DNA of 64,000 nt from Xanthomonas sontii (GTDB lineage Bacteria > Pseudomonadota > Gammaproteobacteria > Xanthomonadales > Xanthomonadaceae), in assembly GCF_040529055.1 (NCBI RefSeq), contig NZ_CP132342.1, forward strand, positions 1,796,001-1,860,000, given 5' to 3'. The notes under the pieces are model-generated. The model was not told where the DNA came from. It saw only the letters and a program-made list of their open reading frames with translations, and searched no databases. The translations under genes and the position numbers were made by a program. Positions 34,767 through 45,111 of the stretch are shown one piece after another; within the stretch, counting starts at the first letter, position 1; the number at the start of each line of letters is the position of its first letter.

Positions 34767-35473
34767 AGGCGGGCGACGCTCGGCAGCAGCATGTAGCCCT
34801 CGTTGCGCACGGTACGGATCAGTTCGGTCTGCACGCGCTCGTTGATCTTGCGGCGCAGGCGGCTGATCTGGCTGTCGATGGCGCGGTCGTAGACCTCGGT
34901 ATCGCGGCCGCGCGCGTAGTCGAGCAGCTGGTCGCGGCTGAGCACGCGCTGCGGGTGCTCGACGAAGGTGCGCAGCAGCGCGAACTCGCCGTCGGAGAGA
35001 TTGATGAAGATGCCGGTGGGATCGCGCAGGTCGCGGCGGATCACGTCCAGCCGCCAGCCGGCGAACTCGTAGACGTTGCCGCGCGCTTCCGGCGGCAGCG
35101 TCGCCGCCTGGCTGCGCCGCAGCAGGGCGCGCACCCGCGCCAGCAGCTCGCGCGGATTGCACGGCTTGGCCAGGTAGTCGTCGGCGCCGACCTCCAGGCC
35201 GATGATGCGGTCGGTGTCGCTGCCCAGCGCGCTGAGCATGATCACCGCCGGCGCGCCGCGCTCGCTGGCGAGCTGGCGGGCGGCGCTGAGGCCGTCCTCG
35301 CCGGGCATCATCACGTCCAGGATCACCAGGTCCGGCTGGCGCTCGGCCATCCGCAGGCGCATCTCCGCCACGGTCTCGGCGGTGTCCACCTGATAGCCGT
35401 GGTCGCTCAGGAACTCGCTGATGAGTCGGCGCAGATCCGGATCGTCGTCGACGACCAGAATGAAGGATTTCAT
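34763..35473 (-). CDS. OmpR-type response regulator
   Basis: Regulator of 236 residues. The receiver domain has acidic residues DDD (9-11), phosphoacceptor Asp 53 (LVILDVMMPGEDG) and Lys in DYLAKPCNPREL; the C-terminal winged helix has FINLSDGEFALLRTFVEHPQ, LSRDQLLDYARG and IDSQISRLRRKI. The ATG at 35473 is chosen because MKSFILVVDDDP begins the receiver; a GTG at 35500 is possible. It is the first gene of a two-gene operon with the sensor kinase. Target genes are unknown. Confidence 0.93.
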   Translation of the reverse strand: MKSFILVVDDDPDLRRLISEFLSDHGYQVDTAETVAEMRLRMAERQPDLVILDVMMPGEDGLSAARQLASERGAPAVIMLSALGSDTDRIIGLEVGADDYLAKPCNPRELLARVRALLRRSQAATLPPEARGNVYEFAGWRLDVIRRDLRDPTGIFINLSDGEFALLRTFVEHPQRVLSRDQLLDYARGRDTEVYDRAIDSQISRLRRKINERVQTELIRTVRNEGYMLLPSVARL

Positions 35474-35760
35474 GTCCACGATCTTGAAGGGCGGCCACAC
35501 GGGGATTCGCCCAGTCTAGACGTGGCCGCGGCTGCCTGGAACTGGGGGCGGGCAGGGACGTGGCCACCGGCACCGGGGCCCGCGCATGAACGCATGGCCA
35601 TCATAGGCAGCACCGGCGGCGCCAACATGGCGGTTTCGTGTCCTGGGCCGACACGCATTGCCATGCGCCGGCACCCGCGCGGCGGGGCGTCCGGCCGCGC
35701 CCGGGTCGGCCAGGATGGGTGGAGTAGCGGCGCGGGCGTTTTCTTTTTCCGATGGCAGGA

Positions 35761-35780
35761 ATACTATCCCCCAGTATAGT
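35761..35780. promoter_or_regulatory. FrmR-type operator overlapping the frm promoter
   Basis: ATACTATCCCCCAGTATAGT is an inverted repeat with ATACT/AGTAT arms around a C-run, the shape known for the operator of formaldehyde-responsive FrmR proteins. TATAGT (35775-35780) is a good -10 box, so bound FrmR would occlude RNA polymerase. The site is 17 bases before the frmR ATG. Confidence 0.75.
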
Positions 35781-35797
35781 TCCCGAGTCCCCGCCAC

Positions 35798-37223
<1,426 letters not shown>

Positions 37224-37293
37224 CCGCAGGTCAGTCCGGCGCGCGGCCGTTTCCGCGCATTGCAGCGACGCAACGAACCCGGGAGGGGGCAAG

Positions 37294-37866
37294 ATGAGTA
37301 CTGTGACGATTCATCCGTCGGTGGATGCCGGCGTGCGTGCCGGCGCGGAGCATTTCCAGGGCGGTACCCTGGAATGCCATTGCGCCAGCGACAAGGTGGT
37401 GGTGGAAGTGGGCGCGCAGACCGCGCACAACCACGCCTGCGGCTGTACCAAGTGCTGGAAGCCGAAGGGCGCGACCTTCTCGGTGGTGGCGGTGGTGTCG
37501 CGCGACAAGGTCAAGGTGACGGCGCACGAAGAGAAGCTGAAGGTGGTGGACGAGAGCGCGACCATCCGCCGTCACGCCTGCACCGGTTGCGGCGTGCACA
37601 TGTACGGCCGCATCGAGAACACCGAGCATCCGTTCTACGGCCTGGATTTCGTGCATACGGAACTGTCGCCGCAGCAGGGCTGGTCGGCGCCGGGCTTCGC
37701 CGCCTTCGTGTCGTCGATCATCGAGAGCGGCACGCGTCCGGAGGCGATGGACGGGGTGCGCAACCGCCTGCGCGAACTGAAGCTGGAACCGTACGACTGC
37801 CTGTCGCCGCCGCTGATGGACGCGATCTCCACCCACGTGGCGCGCAAGAACGGCGTGCTGCACTGA
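37294..37866 (+). CDS. gfa: Glutathione-dependent formaldehyde-activating enzyme
   Basis: Zinc protein of 190 residues (Gfa/CENP-V fold) proposed to speed the addition of formaldehyde to glutathione, the step before AdhC. Zinc-binding Cys motifs are ECHC and CGCTKCW near the N-terminus and CTGCG ([16 protein letters not shown]) in the middle. GGGAGGGGG lies before the ATG. It sits between adhC and fghA. The catalytic role of Gfa has been debated in the literature; the family call is firm. Confidence 0.93.
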   Translation: MSTVTIHPSVDAGVRAGAEHFQGGTLECHCASDKVVVEVGAQTAHNHACGCTKCWKPKGATFSVVAVVSRDKVKVTAHEEKLKVVDESATIRRHACTGCGVHMYGRIENTEHPFYGLDFVHTELSPQQGWSAPGFAAFVSSIIESGTRPEAMDGVRNRLRELKLEPYDCLSPPLMDAISTHVARKNGVLH

Positions 37867-37956
37867 AGCCCGCTGTCGCGCGCGTCGCCGGTCGATGCGT
37901 CGCGGCACCCCGCCTGCGGCCGGTCGCGGCCGCAGGCCCTCTTCCCGGAACTGCCC

Positions 37957-38787
37957 ATGGAACGTATCGAACACCACGCCTGCTGCGGCGGCTGGCAGGA
38001 CGTCTATCGCCACGACTCGGCCGTGCTCGGCTGCCCCATGCAGGTGGCCGTGTACCTGCCGCCGCAGGCCGAGCACACCACGCTGCCGGTGCTGTACTGG
38101 CTCAGCGGCCTGACCTGCACCGAGCAGAACTTCATCACCAAGGCCGGTGCGCAGCGCTATGCGGCCGAGCATGGCGTGATCCTGGTCGCGCCCGACACCA
38201 GCCCGCGCGGCGAGAGCGTCGCCGACGCCGAGGGTTACGACCTGGGCAAGGGCGCCGGCTTCTACGTCAACGCCACCCAGGCGCCGTGGGACGCGCACTA
38301 CCGCATGTACGACTACGTGGTGCAGGAACTGCCGGCGCTGATCGAGGCGCAGTTCCCGCACAACGGCCGCCGCGCGATCAGCGGGCATTCGATGGGCGGC
38401 CACGGCGCCCTGGTGATCGCGCTGAAGAATCCCGGCCGCTACCGCAGCGTGTCGGCGTTCTCGCCGATCGTGGCGCCCACGCAGGTGCCGTGGGGCGAGA
38501 AGGCCTTCACCGCCTACCTGGGCGAGGACCGCGCGCAGTGGCAGGCCTACGACGCCAGCGTGCTGATCGGCAGCGCCAGCGAGCGCCTGCCGCTGCTGGT
38601 CGACCAGGGCGGCGGCGACGAGTTCCTCGACAAGCAGTTGCGCCCGCAGCTGTTGCAGGCCGCCGCCGACGCCGCCGGCTATCCGCTGACCCTGCGCGTG
38701 CAGCCCGGCTACGACCACAGCTACTACTTCATCGGCAGCTTCATCGGCGAGCACATCGCCTTCCACGCGCGCGCCCTGCAGGACTGA
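37957..38787 (+). CDS. fghA: S-formylglutathione hydrolase
   Basis: Alpha/beta-hydrolase of 276 residues that splits S-formylglutathione into formate and glutathione, the last step of the pathway. The nucleophile Ser lies in [11 protein letters not shown]; the acid and His are in the C-terminal region ([11 protein letters not shown] and [13 protein letters not shown]). [13 protein letters not shown] is a family hallmark. It lies 90 bases after gfa. A GC-rich hairpin follows. Confidence 0.95.
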   Translation: MERIEHHACCGGWQDVYRHDSAVLGCPMQVAVYLPPQAEHTTLPVLYWLSGLTCTEQNFITKAGAQRYAAEHGVILVAPDTSPRGESVADAEGYDLGKGAGFYVNATQAPWDAHYRMYDYVVQELPALIEAQFPHNGRRAISGHSMGGHGALVIALKNPGRYRSVSAFSPIVAPTQVPWGEKAFTAYLGEDRAQWQAYDASVLIGSASERLPLLVDQGGGDEFLDKQLRPQLLQAAADAAGYPLTLRVQPGYDHSYYFIGSFIGEHIAFHARALQD

Positions 38788-38797
38788 GCGCGGTTTG

Positions 38798-38827
38798 CCG
38801 GCGGCCGCGCGCGACGCGGGCCGCCGG
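38798..38827 (+). terminator. GC-rich hairpin after fghA
   Basis: CCGGCGGCC (38798-38806) can pair perfectly with GGCCGCCGG (38819-38827) around a 12-base loop, ten bases after the fghA stop. No T-run follows, so it is at best a weak intrinsic terminator or an mRNA 3'-end stabiliser. Confidence 0.35.
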
Positions 38828-39124
38828 GCAGGGGGCCGTGCGTTGCGCGGCCGGTCGCATAACCAGCCTTCTCCGCTGTCGTCCCTGGCAGTGCTTTTCG
38901 GTGCAGGCGCGACTGCACTCGAGTGACGCAGGCAGCTGCTTGCCTGCCGCGCCCATGACAGGCCGGTGACCGCGACGACCGCGACGTGGCCGGTCTCGTA
39001 AACAAACACGGGTGCCGCACCGCCCGACCTGCGGTTGTGCGATCGCGTTCGCGCCTGCTGAGACCGGCGCTGGCTAGATTCCGCAGGGTTCGCCCTCGCC
39101 ACGTCCCTGGATCGGAGCCGCGCC
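38828..39124. other. Intergenic region after the formaldehyde operon
   Basis: No convincing gene, RNA or repeat is visible between the hairpin after fghA and the mini-ORF at 39125. Short open frames here have no ribosome-binding site and no family signature. Confidence 0.5.
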
Positions 39125-39253
39125 ATGTCTTGCCGTCGCATCCTGCTGCTCCCCTGGCCGCGCTGGCGCAGTCCGCTCAGCCCCGTGGCGATGCTCGCCT
39201 GCACCCTGGTCGGCGCCTGCGTGGCGCTGGCGATCGGCGCGGCAACGCCGTAG
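39125..39253 (+). CDS. Possible 42-residue membrane mini-protein
   Basis: A short frame encodes 42 residues: a basic Trp/Arg-rich start (MSCRRILLLPWPRWRSPLSP) and one hydrophobic helix (VAMLACTLVGACVALAIGAA). GGAG lies seven bases before the ATG, a good ribosome-binding site. It is isolated between the formaldehyde operon and a MocR gene. The form is typical of small single-pass membrane proteins, but such a short frame can arise by chance. After it (39254-39482) nothing is seen except a run of nine G at 39329-39337. Confidence 0.4.
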   Translation: MSCRRILLLPWPRWRSPLSPVAMLACTLVGACVALAIGAATP

Positions 39254-39482
39254 CGCACGCCGCGACTGGCTATCGTCGATCGCGGTCACGCCGTTGCGCC
39301 GGATGCGGCCGTTGCGGTCGTGTCGCATGGGGGGGGGCGATCGCCGTGATGGGCCGACGTGCATGTGGAGTTGCATGCACGGCGTCGCTCGGAGGCGGCC
39401 CAGGGCGCCTTGCAGGCGCGGTGCGAGCAAGCGCTGGTAGCGAACTTCGCATCGGGACCGCGGTGCGGCGCCGGACGCGGCG

Positions 39483-40895
39483 CTAGCGCGGCAGTCGCGC
39501 GGCCAGTTTGCCCAGCCGCCGCATTGCATCTTCCAGCGTCTCGCTCCACGGCTGGCCGCAGCTCAGCCGCAGGTGGTCGGCGTAGTCGCCGCGGCTGGAG
39601 AACAGGTGCCCGGGCGAGGTGCCGATGCCGGCGGCGAGAGCGGCCTCGAACAGCGCCTGGCCGCTGCCGGCGTCGGCCAGTTGCAGCCACAGCGACAGGC
39701 CGCCGGCCGGGTCGCCGATACGGGTACCGGCCGGCCAGTGCCGCAGCACCGCCTCGCGCAGGCGCTGGCCGTTGTCGGCCAGGGTGCGGCGCAGCTTGCG
39801 CAGGTGGCGTTCCAGGTCGTGCCGCTGCAGGTAGTCGGCCAGGGCCAGTTGCGGCAGGCTGGCGCCGCCGATGGTGGAGAAGTACTTGGCGCGCACCAGC
39901 GCATCGGTCCAGGCGCCGCCGAGCAGCCAGCCCACGCGCAGGCCGGGCGCCAGCACCTTGGAGAAGGCGCCGCAGGTGATCACGTTGCCGTGGATGTCGA
40001 AATGGCGCAGCGGCCGTGGGCGCTGCCCCGACCAGTCGAGTTCGCCGTAGATGTCGTCCTCGATCACCACCGTGCCGTGGCGCGCGCAACTGTCCAGCAC
40101 GGCGCGCTTGGCGGCATCGGGGGTGAGGCTGCCCAGCGGGTTGTTGAAGTTCGGCACCAGCACCGCGGCGCGCGCCGGCGTGCGCTGCAGCAGTGCGTCC
40201 AGGCGTGCGGCGTCGATGCCCTGGCCGGGCCGGTTCGGGACCTCCAGCACCTTCAGGCGCAGCGCCGCCACCGCCTGCAGGATGCCGTGGTAGGTCGGGG
40301 TCTCGACCAGCACCACGTCGCCAGGGGCGGTGAGCGTGCGCAGCCCCAGGCTGATCGCCTCCATCGCGCCGGCGGTCACCACCACCTCGTCGGCGGCAAC
40401 GACCGTGGCGCAGTGCGCGTAGCGCTGCGCGATCTGCCGGCGCAGCGCGGCGTGGCCCTGCGGCGGTGCGTAGTCCAGCGCGGCGCTGCGCTGGCGGCGC
40501 AACTGCCGCGCCAGCGCGCTGGCCAGGTGCGCGCCGGGCAGCAGCGCCGCCGCCGGCGTGGCGGTGTGCAGTGGCACCAGATCCGAGCGCGCGAGCATGT
40601 CCAGCACGCCTTGCAGCGCGGGATTGGCGACTGCGCCCGGGGCGCGCCGGCGGGTTGCGGCGCTTGCGCTGGTCGGTGGCGTCGTCGCCGCGGCGCGCAC
40701 GAAGTAGCCGGAGCGCGGGCGCGCCTGCACCCGGCCTTCGCGTTCCAGTTGCAGGCAGGCCTGCACCGCGGTGGCGGCGCTGATGCCGTGGCCGGCGGCC
40801 AGTTGCCGGATCGACGGCAGGCGCTCGCCGGCACGCAGCGTGCCCTGCGCGATCTGTTCGCGCAGCTGGCTGGCGAGGGCTTCGTACAGGCGCAT
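39483..40895 (-). CDS. MocR-type regulator (GntR helix-turn-helix fused to aminotransferase fold)
   Basis: Protein of 470 residues. Residues 1-70 form a GntR winged helix (MRLYEALASQLREQI, ERLPSIRQLAAGHGISAATA); residues ~110-470 form a fold-type I aminotransferase domain with VLVPNFNNPLGSLTP, VIEDDIYGELDW and the PLP Lys in SKVLAPGLRVGW. MocR/PdxR proteins are usually PLP-sensing regulators, not enzymes. It is divergent from the PhzF and EamA genes, which are its likely targets. Confidence 0.92.
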   Translation of the reverse strand: MRLYEALASQLREQIAQGTLRAGERLPSIRQLAAGHGISAATAVQACLQLEREGRVQARPRSGYFVRAAATTPPTSASAATRRRAPGAVANPALQGVLDMLARSDLVPLHTATPAAALLPGAHLASALARQLRRQRSAALDYAPPQGHAALRRQIAQRYAHCATVVAADEVVVTAGAMEAISLGLRTLTAPGDVVLVETPTYHGILQAVAALRLKVLEVPNRPGQGIDAARLDALLQRTPARAAVLVPNFNNPLGSLTPDAAKRAVLDSCARHGTVVIEDDIYGELDWSGQRPRPLRHFDIHGNVITCGAFSKVLAPGLRVGWLLGGAWTDALVRAKYFSTIGGASLPQLALADYLQRHDLERHLRKLRRTLADNGQRLREAVLRHWPAGTRIGDPAGGLSLWLQLADAGSGQALFEAALAAGIGTSPGHLFSSRGDYADHLRLSCGQPWSETLEDAMRRLGKLAARLPR

Positions 40896-41001
40896 GCGGC
40901 GGCCTCATCTGTATCGGTCGATTTGCAGCGTATCTGACTCTGTGCTGGTCGCCCACCCCGGCGCACACTGGCCCTGTCCTTCCCCATTCCCGAGGCCGCG
41001 C

Positions 41002-41793
41002 GTGCAACTGCCGCTGTTCATCGTCGATGCGTTCACCACGGTGCGGTTCCGCGGCAACCCGGCCGCGGTGGTGCCGCTGCAGGCGTGGTTGCCGGAGGCG
41101 CTGATGCAGGCCATCGCCAGCGAGAACAATCTGTCGGAGACCGCGTTCTTCGTGCGCGAGGCCGATGGCGCGTTCGCGATCCGTTGGTTCTCGCCGCTGC
41201 GCGAAGTGGGGTTCTGCGGCCATGCGACGCTGGCCAGCGCCTTCGTCGTCGCCACCCAGGGCCTGGCGCCACTGCCGTTGCGGTTCCGCGCCGCGGCGGT
41301 CGGCGAACTGGCGGTGGATCGCGAGGCCGACGGGCGCTTCGTCCTGCGCTTTCCGAACCAGGCGCCGACCGCGTTGGCGGCGGTGCCGCAGGCGCTCGCG
41401 CAGGCGTTGTCGATCGCGCCGCAGGCGGCATACCGCAACGACCAGGCCTACATCGCCGTGTACGCGGATGAAGCCCAGGTGCGCGCGGTGGTGCCGGACC
41501 TGGCGCGGATGCTGGCGCTGGCACCGCGCGATGTCGCGGTCACCGCGCCCGGCCGCGAGCACGATTTCGTCTCGCGTTATTTCTGGCCGGCCAACGGTGG
41601 CGCCGAGGATCCGGTGACCGGCTCGATCCATGCCGCGCTGGCGCCGCTGTGGGCGCAGCGCCTGGGCAAGTACGACCTGCGTGCGTGGCAGGCGTCTGCG
41701 CGCGGCGGCGAACTGGACTGCCGGGTGCTGCCGGACCACGTGCAGGTGCGTGGCGCGGCGGTGCAGTACCTGCACGGGACGATCGCGTTATGA
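41002..41793 (+). CDS. PhzF-family isomerase
   Basis: Protein of 263 residues of the PhzF/diaminopimelate-epimerase-like fold. Motifs: FIVDAFTTVRFRGNPAAVV, SENNLSETAFF (conserved Glu), GFCGHATLASAF and GAEDPVTGSIHAAL. Members isomerise small metabolites; only some are phenazine enzymes and nothing here suggests phenazine synthesis. The start is GTG at 41002, six bases after GAGG; no ATG fits. The stop TGA overlaps the ATG of the downstream transporter (ATGA). Confidence 0.9.
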   Translation: MQLPLFIVDAFTTVRFRGNPAAVVPLQAWLPEALMQAIASENNLSETAFFVREADGAFAIRWFSPLREVGFCGHATLASAFVVATQGLAPLPLRFRAAAVGELAVDREADGRFVLRFPNQAPTALAAVPQALAQALSIAPQAAYRNDQAYIAVYADEAQVRAVVPDLARMLALAPRDVAVTAPGREHDFVSRYFWPANGGAEDPVTGSIHAALAPLWAQRLGKYDLRAWQASARGGELDCRVLPDHVQVRGAAVQYLHGTIAL

Positions 41794-42701
41794 GCGCGGT
41801 GCACGCAGCGCCTGCGGGCGCGTCACGGCGGGCACTGTGGCAGTTGCTGCTGGCCGAGGTGCTGATCGGCTCGGTCGGCGTGTTCGTGCACGAGAGCGGC
41901 CAGGATCCGGTGACCGCGGTGTTCTACCGCTGCCTGTTCGGCGCGCTGTTCCTGACCGGGTGCGGCCTGCTCGGCGGGCAGTTGCGCGGCCTGTGGCGCG
42001 AGCGCGCGCTGTTGCGCGACGCGGCGCTCAGCGGGGTGTTGCTGGTGCTCAACTGGGTGGCGCTGTTCGCCGGCATGGCGCGTTCGTCGATCGGCGTGGC
42101 GACCATGGTCTACCACGTGTTCCCGTTCGTCATGCTGATCCTGGCGGCGTTGCTGCAGGGCGAGCGCAGCCGCCGTTCCGACCTGGGCTGGACCCTGCTG
42201 GCCTTCGTCGGCGTGGCCTGTTCGGCGGACCCGCTGCGGCTGTGGTCCAGCGCCGACCGCGGCTACCTGGGCGGGATCGCGTTGACCCTGCTGGGCGCGC
42301 TGCTGTGCGGCGCGTCGTTGCTGATGTCGCGGCGGATCAGCCGCGAGCGGCCGCTGGCGGTGGTGACCGTGCAGTGCTGGGTCGGTGCGGCGATGCTGGC
42401 CGGCTTCTCCAGCGGCGCCGCGCTGCACCCCGGCCGCCACTGGTTCTGGCTGGTCGGCCTGGGGGTGATCCACAGCGGCGTGGTGTATGTGCTGTTCTAC
42501 AGCGCCTACCGGCACCTGCACGTGGCGGCGATCGCAGTCGTGGCCTTCGTCTACCCGCTGGTGACGCTGCTGCTGGACTACCTGCTGTACGGCCACCGGC
42601 TGGTGCCGGTGCAGTGGCTGGGCCTGGCGCTGATCGTGCTGGGCACGCTGGCGGTCAATCTGCGCTGGTCCTGGCCACGCCGGGCGGTGGTGGCGTCCTA
42701 G
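41790..42701 (+). CDS. EamA/DMT-family exporter
   Basis: Inner-membrane protein of 303 residues with about ten hydrophobic helices in two EamA repeats (for example LLLAEVLIGSVGVFVHESGQ at the start and AAIAVVAFVYPLVTLLLDYL near the end). The drug/metabolite transporter superfamily exports amino acids or metabolites. Its ATG overlaps the PhzF stop by four bases, so the two are translationally coupled and the exported compound may be linked to the PhzF reaction. Regulation by the divergent MocR protein is likely. Confidence 0.92.
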   Translation: MSAVHAAPAGASRRALWQLLLAEVLIGSVGVFVHESGQDPVTAVFYRCLFGALFLTGCGLLGGQLRGLWRERALLRDAALSGVLLVLNWVALFAGMARSSIGVATMVYHVFPFVMLILAALLQGERSRRSDLGWTLLAFVGVACSADPLRLWSSADRGYLGGIALTLLGALLCGASLLMSRRISRERPLAVVTVQCWVGAAMLAGFSSGAALHPGRHWFWLVGLGVIHSGVVYVLFYSAYRHLHVAAIAVVAFVYPLVTLLLDYLLYGHRLVPVQWLGLALIVLGTLAVNLRWSWPRRAVVAS

Positions 42702-42755
42702 CAGCGGCGCAGCAGACGCATCGGCCACCGCAGCGCGGCGGCCGTGCCGTTCGGC

Positions 42756-43094
42756 TCAGCGCACGTCGCGCAGTTCCCAGCCGCTGCCGGCGAGCAGGCG
42801 CAGGCGCTGCTTGAGGATGTCGCCGGGGATGCTGGTGGTCGCGGACAGGTCGATGCGCAGATCGTCCTGGCGGCCGGTCACCCGTGCTGCCGGATCGGTC
42901 ACGCCCAGCGCCGGATCGACCTCGTCCGGCTCCGGCTGCATGGCGCGCCAGCGCTCGAACCAGGCCGGGTCGCTGAGGGCGGCCTGCAGCTGTTCGGCGA
43001 AGGCGTCGGCGCCGTGCGCGGAGAAGCTCAGCGACGGGTTGCTGCCGCGGGCACGGGCGGGATCGGGCAGGCTGATCGAGTAGGTCACGGCCAT
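42756..43094 (-). CDS. Small hypothetical protein
   Basis: Soluble protein of 112 residues without a known domain: TYSISLPDPARARGSNPSLS near the start, a helical middle (ADAFAEQLQAALSDPAWFER) and an end with GDILKQRLRLLAGSGWELRD. The ATG at 43094 is preferred because AAGAG lies six bases upstream; one at 43100 is also possible. It lies downstream of the DegV gene on the same strand, 81 bases away. Function unknown. Confidence 0.65.
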   Translation of the reverse strand: MAVTYSISLPDPARARGSNPSLSFSAHGADAFAEQLQAALSDPAWFERWRAMQPEPDEVDPALGVTDPAARVTGRQDDLRIDLSATTSIPGDILKQRLRLLAGSGWELRDVR

Positions 43095-43175
43095 GGGCAT
43101 CTCTTGTGGGCGGTACGAAGCGGCGCAGCCTAGCAGAGCCGGCGGCGACCCGCCGTCGACGCGGCCAGCGGGCGA

Positions 43176-44117
43176 TCAGCCGAAGTGCAGCGCCTCCCCG
43201 GCGAAGCCCAGCACCAGCGCACCCTTGCCGACGTTGACCATGCCGGTCAGGCTCATCACGCTTTCCTGCAGCTCCACACCGTGGCCGTCGCAGGCCTGGC
43301 GCAGCGCCGCGTAGCCGGGCAGGGCGCGCAGTTCCGCCAGCTCGCCGCCATAGCTCAGGCACAGCGTGGGCGTCATCAACCCGGCGGCCACGCGCTTGGC
43401 GGCCAGGCCGAACAGGGTCTGCACGGCGTGGTCGAAGCCCTTGAGCTTGGCCACCGGCGCGGTCTCGCCACGGTGGCAGTGCAGCACCGGCTTGATGTCC
43501 AGGGCCGAACCGAGCGCGGCGCTGAGCAGGCCGACGCTGCGGTCGCCCTTGCTGCGCGCGCGGCTGCGCAGGTAGTACAGGTCGCGCGCGATCATGTAGC
43601 CATGGGTGTGCTCGGTCAGCGTCTCCAGCCGCTCGCGGATGGCCTGCACGCCGGCACCGTCGGCACGCAACCGCACCGCCTCGACCGCGATCACCGCCTG
43701 TGCGGCGAACAGGTTCCCGGTGTCGATCACGCGCAGCGCGAACGGCGAGGCGTGGCCGGCTGCCTGACGGATCGGCTTGTAGTCGTTGAGGATGGCGAAG
43801 CCGGCCTGCTGCGCGTGCTCGTGGATCGGGCTGCGGGTCTTGGCGATGGTCAGGCAGAACACGTGGTCGTAGTCGATGACCAGCCGGCTCAGGAACAGCT
43901 CGCGGATCTGCGCCACGCTGTACGGCACGGTCTCGGCTTCGGCGCCGTGCGCGCTGACCTGTGCGTGCAGGAACTCCAGCGTCGCCGCTTCGTCGCGGCG
44001 ATCGGCCAGGACGGTGCCGCCGAGGCGCACGCTGATCGGCAACACCACCAGGTCGTGCTGGGCGATGTAGTCCTGCGGCAGATCGCAGGCGGAATCTACG
44101 ACGATGCCGATGCGCAT
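43176..44117 (-). CDS. DegV-family fatty-acid-binding protein
   Basis: Cytosolic protein of 313 residues. DegV proteins bind a fatty acid and present it to kinases in Gram-positive bacteria; in Proteobacteria their role is less clear. Signatures: GIVVDSACDLPQDYIAQHDL at the N-terminus, VVLPISVRLGG, VIDTGNLFAAQAVIAVEA and HGYMIARDLYYLRSRAR. The ATG at 44117 is preceded by GGAG at nine bases. It lies 47 bases after the thioredoxin-fold isomerase on the same strand. Confidence 0.9.
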   Translation of the reverse strand: MRIGIVVDSACDLPQDYIAQHDLVVLPISVRLGGTVLADRRDEAATLEFLHAQVSAHGAEAETVPYSVAQIRELFLSRLVIDYDHVFCLTIAKTRSPIHEHAQQAGFAILNDYKPIRQAAGHASPFALRVIDTGNLFAAQAVIAVEAVRLRADGAGVQAIRERLETLTEHTHGYMIARDLYYLRSRARSKGDRSVGLLSAALGSALDIKPVLHCHRGETAPVAKLKGFDHAVQTLFGLAAKRVAAGLMTPTLCLSYGGELAELRALPGYAALRQACDGHGVELQESVMSLTGMVNVGKGALVLGFAGEALHFG

Positions 44118-44164
44118 CCGCTGAAGCTCCAGTGATTGGGGAGATCGATGGACATGGCGACCGC

Positions 44165-44794
44165 TCAGGCGTTGCGCTGCACCGCGACCGGCAGCGCGCT
44201 CAGGCGCGCCATGTCGCCGCGCTGCAGCAGTTGCGGGTCGGCCAGCACCGCGCGCATCAGCGGGTGCGCGTCGTTGCCCCACAGCAGGGTGTCGTCGATC
44301 TGCAGGGTCGGCACGCCGAACACGCCGGCCGCCAGCGCCTGTTCGGTGTTGGCGCGCAGTTGCGCCTTGACCTGCGCATCGGCGGTGGCCGCGGCCACGT
44401 CGGCGATCCCCAATGCCTGGCCGACCGGCGCCAGGGCCGCGGCGGCGTCGCCCGCGTGGCCATCGCGCCACAGCCAGTCGAAGAGCGCATCGATGGCCTG
44501 CGGCGTGGTGCCGGCGGCGATGCACAGGCGCAGCGCCGTCAGCGGGTTGAACGGATGTGCCGGTGGGAAGCGCAGCGGCACGCCTTGCTGCTGCGCCTGC
44601 CACTGCACGAAGCGATAGGTGAACTCGCGCTTGTGCGGCACCTCGGCCGGCCCGCGCGTCTGCAGCTGCGCCAGCACCGCGCCGAACACGATCGGCACCG
44701 GCTGGATCCGCGAGAACTCCGGCAGCGCTTTCACCTGCTGCCAGTGCAGATAGGAAAACGGCGAGATGAAATCGAAATACCAGCGCAACGTCAT
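44165..44794 (-). CDS. 2-hydroxychromene-2-carboxylate isomerase-like (DsbA/GST-kappa fold)
   Basis: Protein of 209 residues with a thioredoxin fold and helical insert. The start MTLRWYFDFISPFSYLHWQQ has SPFSYL in place of the DsbA CxxC, the mark of the isomerase/GST-kappa group, which uses glutathione as cofactor. The C-terminal cis-Pro loop is GVFGVPTLQIDDTLLWG. GGAG lies upstream of the ATG at 44794. Substrate unknown; aromatic degradation is the classical role. Confidence 0.87.
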   Translation of the reverse strand: MTLRWYFDFISPFSYLHWQQVKALPEFSRIQPVPIVFGAVLAQLQTRGPAEVPHKREFTYRFVQWQAQQQGVPLRFPPAHPFNPLTALRLCIAAGTTPQAIDALFDWLWRDGHAGDAAAALAPVGQALGIADVAAATADAQVKAQLRANTEQALAAGVFGVPTLQIDDTLLWGNDAHPLMRAVLADPQLLQRGDMARLSALPVAVQRNA

Positions 44795-45111
44795 CGTGCT
44801 TCTCCGCAATGACCGATCAGCTTAGCGCGACCTCGCGCGCGCCGCGACTGCGTACATCGGCATGCTGCAGTGCGAGATGTCGCCGCCGACCGTTCGCCCG
44901 GCGACCGCAATGCGTAGACGATGCCGTGGCGGAAATCTCGCTGGCACGCGATATCTGTGAAGCGCCGCGCGGCCGTGGCCTGGATCGCGGTAGCGCTATT
45001 GCGCTGGCGCATGGCATGCGAGGGTCTTGTCATAGCTCGTGGTACGCGCACCTTGCTAGCGTCCGCCGCGGCAGTAGATTCGCTGCCCCTGCACGCTCAG
45101 GAGAGACCGCC
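44795..45111. other. Divergent intergenic region
   Basis: This gap separates the minus-strand isomerase from the plus-strand GH12-like gene and must contain both promoters. No gene, hairpin or repeat is visible; AGGAG before 45112 is the GH12 ribosome-binding site. Confidence 0.5.

Noticed and set aside
39329..39337. Run of nine G as a possible phase-variation tract
   Set aside because: It lies in non-coding DNA; the ATG just before it opens only a few codons, and no promoter is visible around it.
41002..41793. Phenazine biosynthesis locus suggested by PhzF homology
   Set aside because: No other phz genes are present; most PhzF-family proteins have nothing to do with phenazines.
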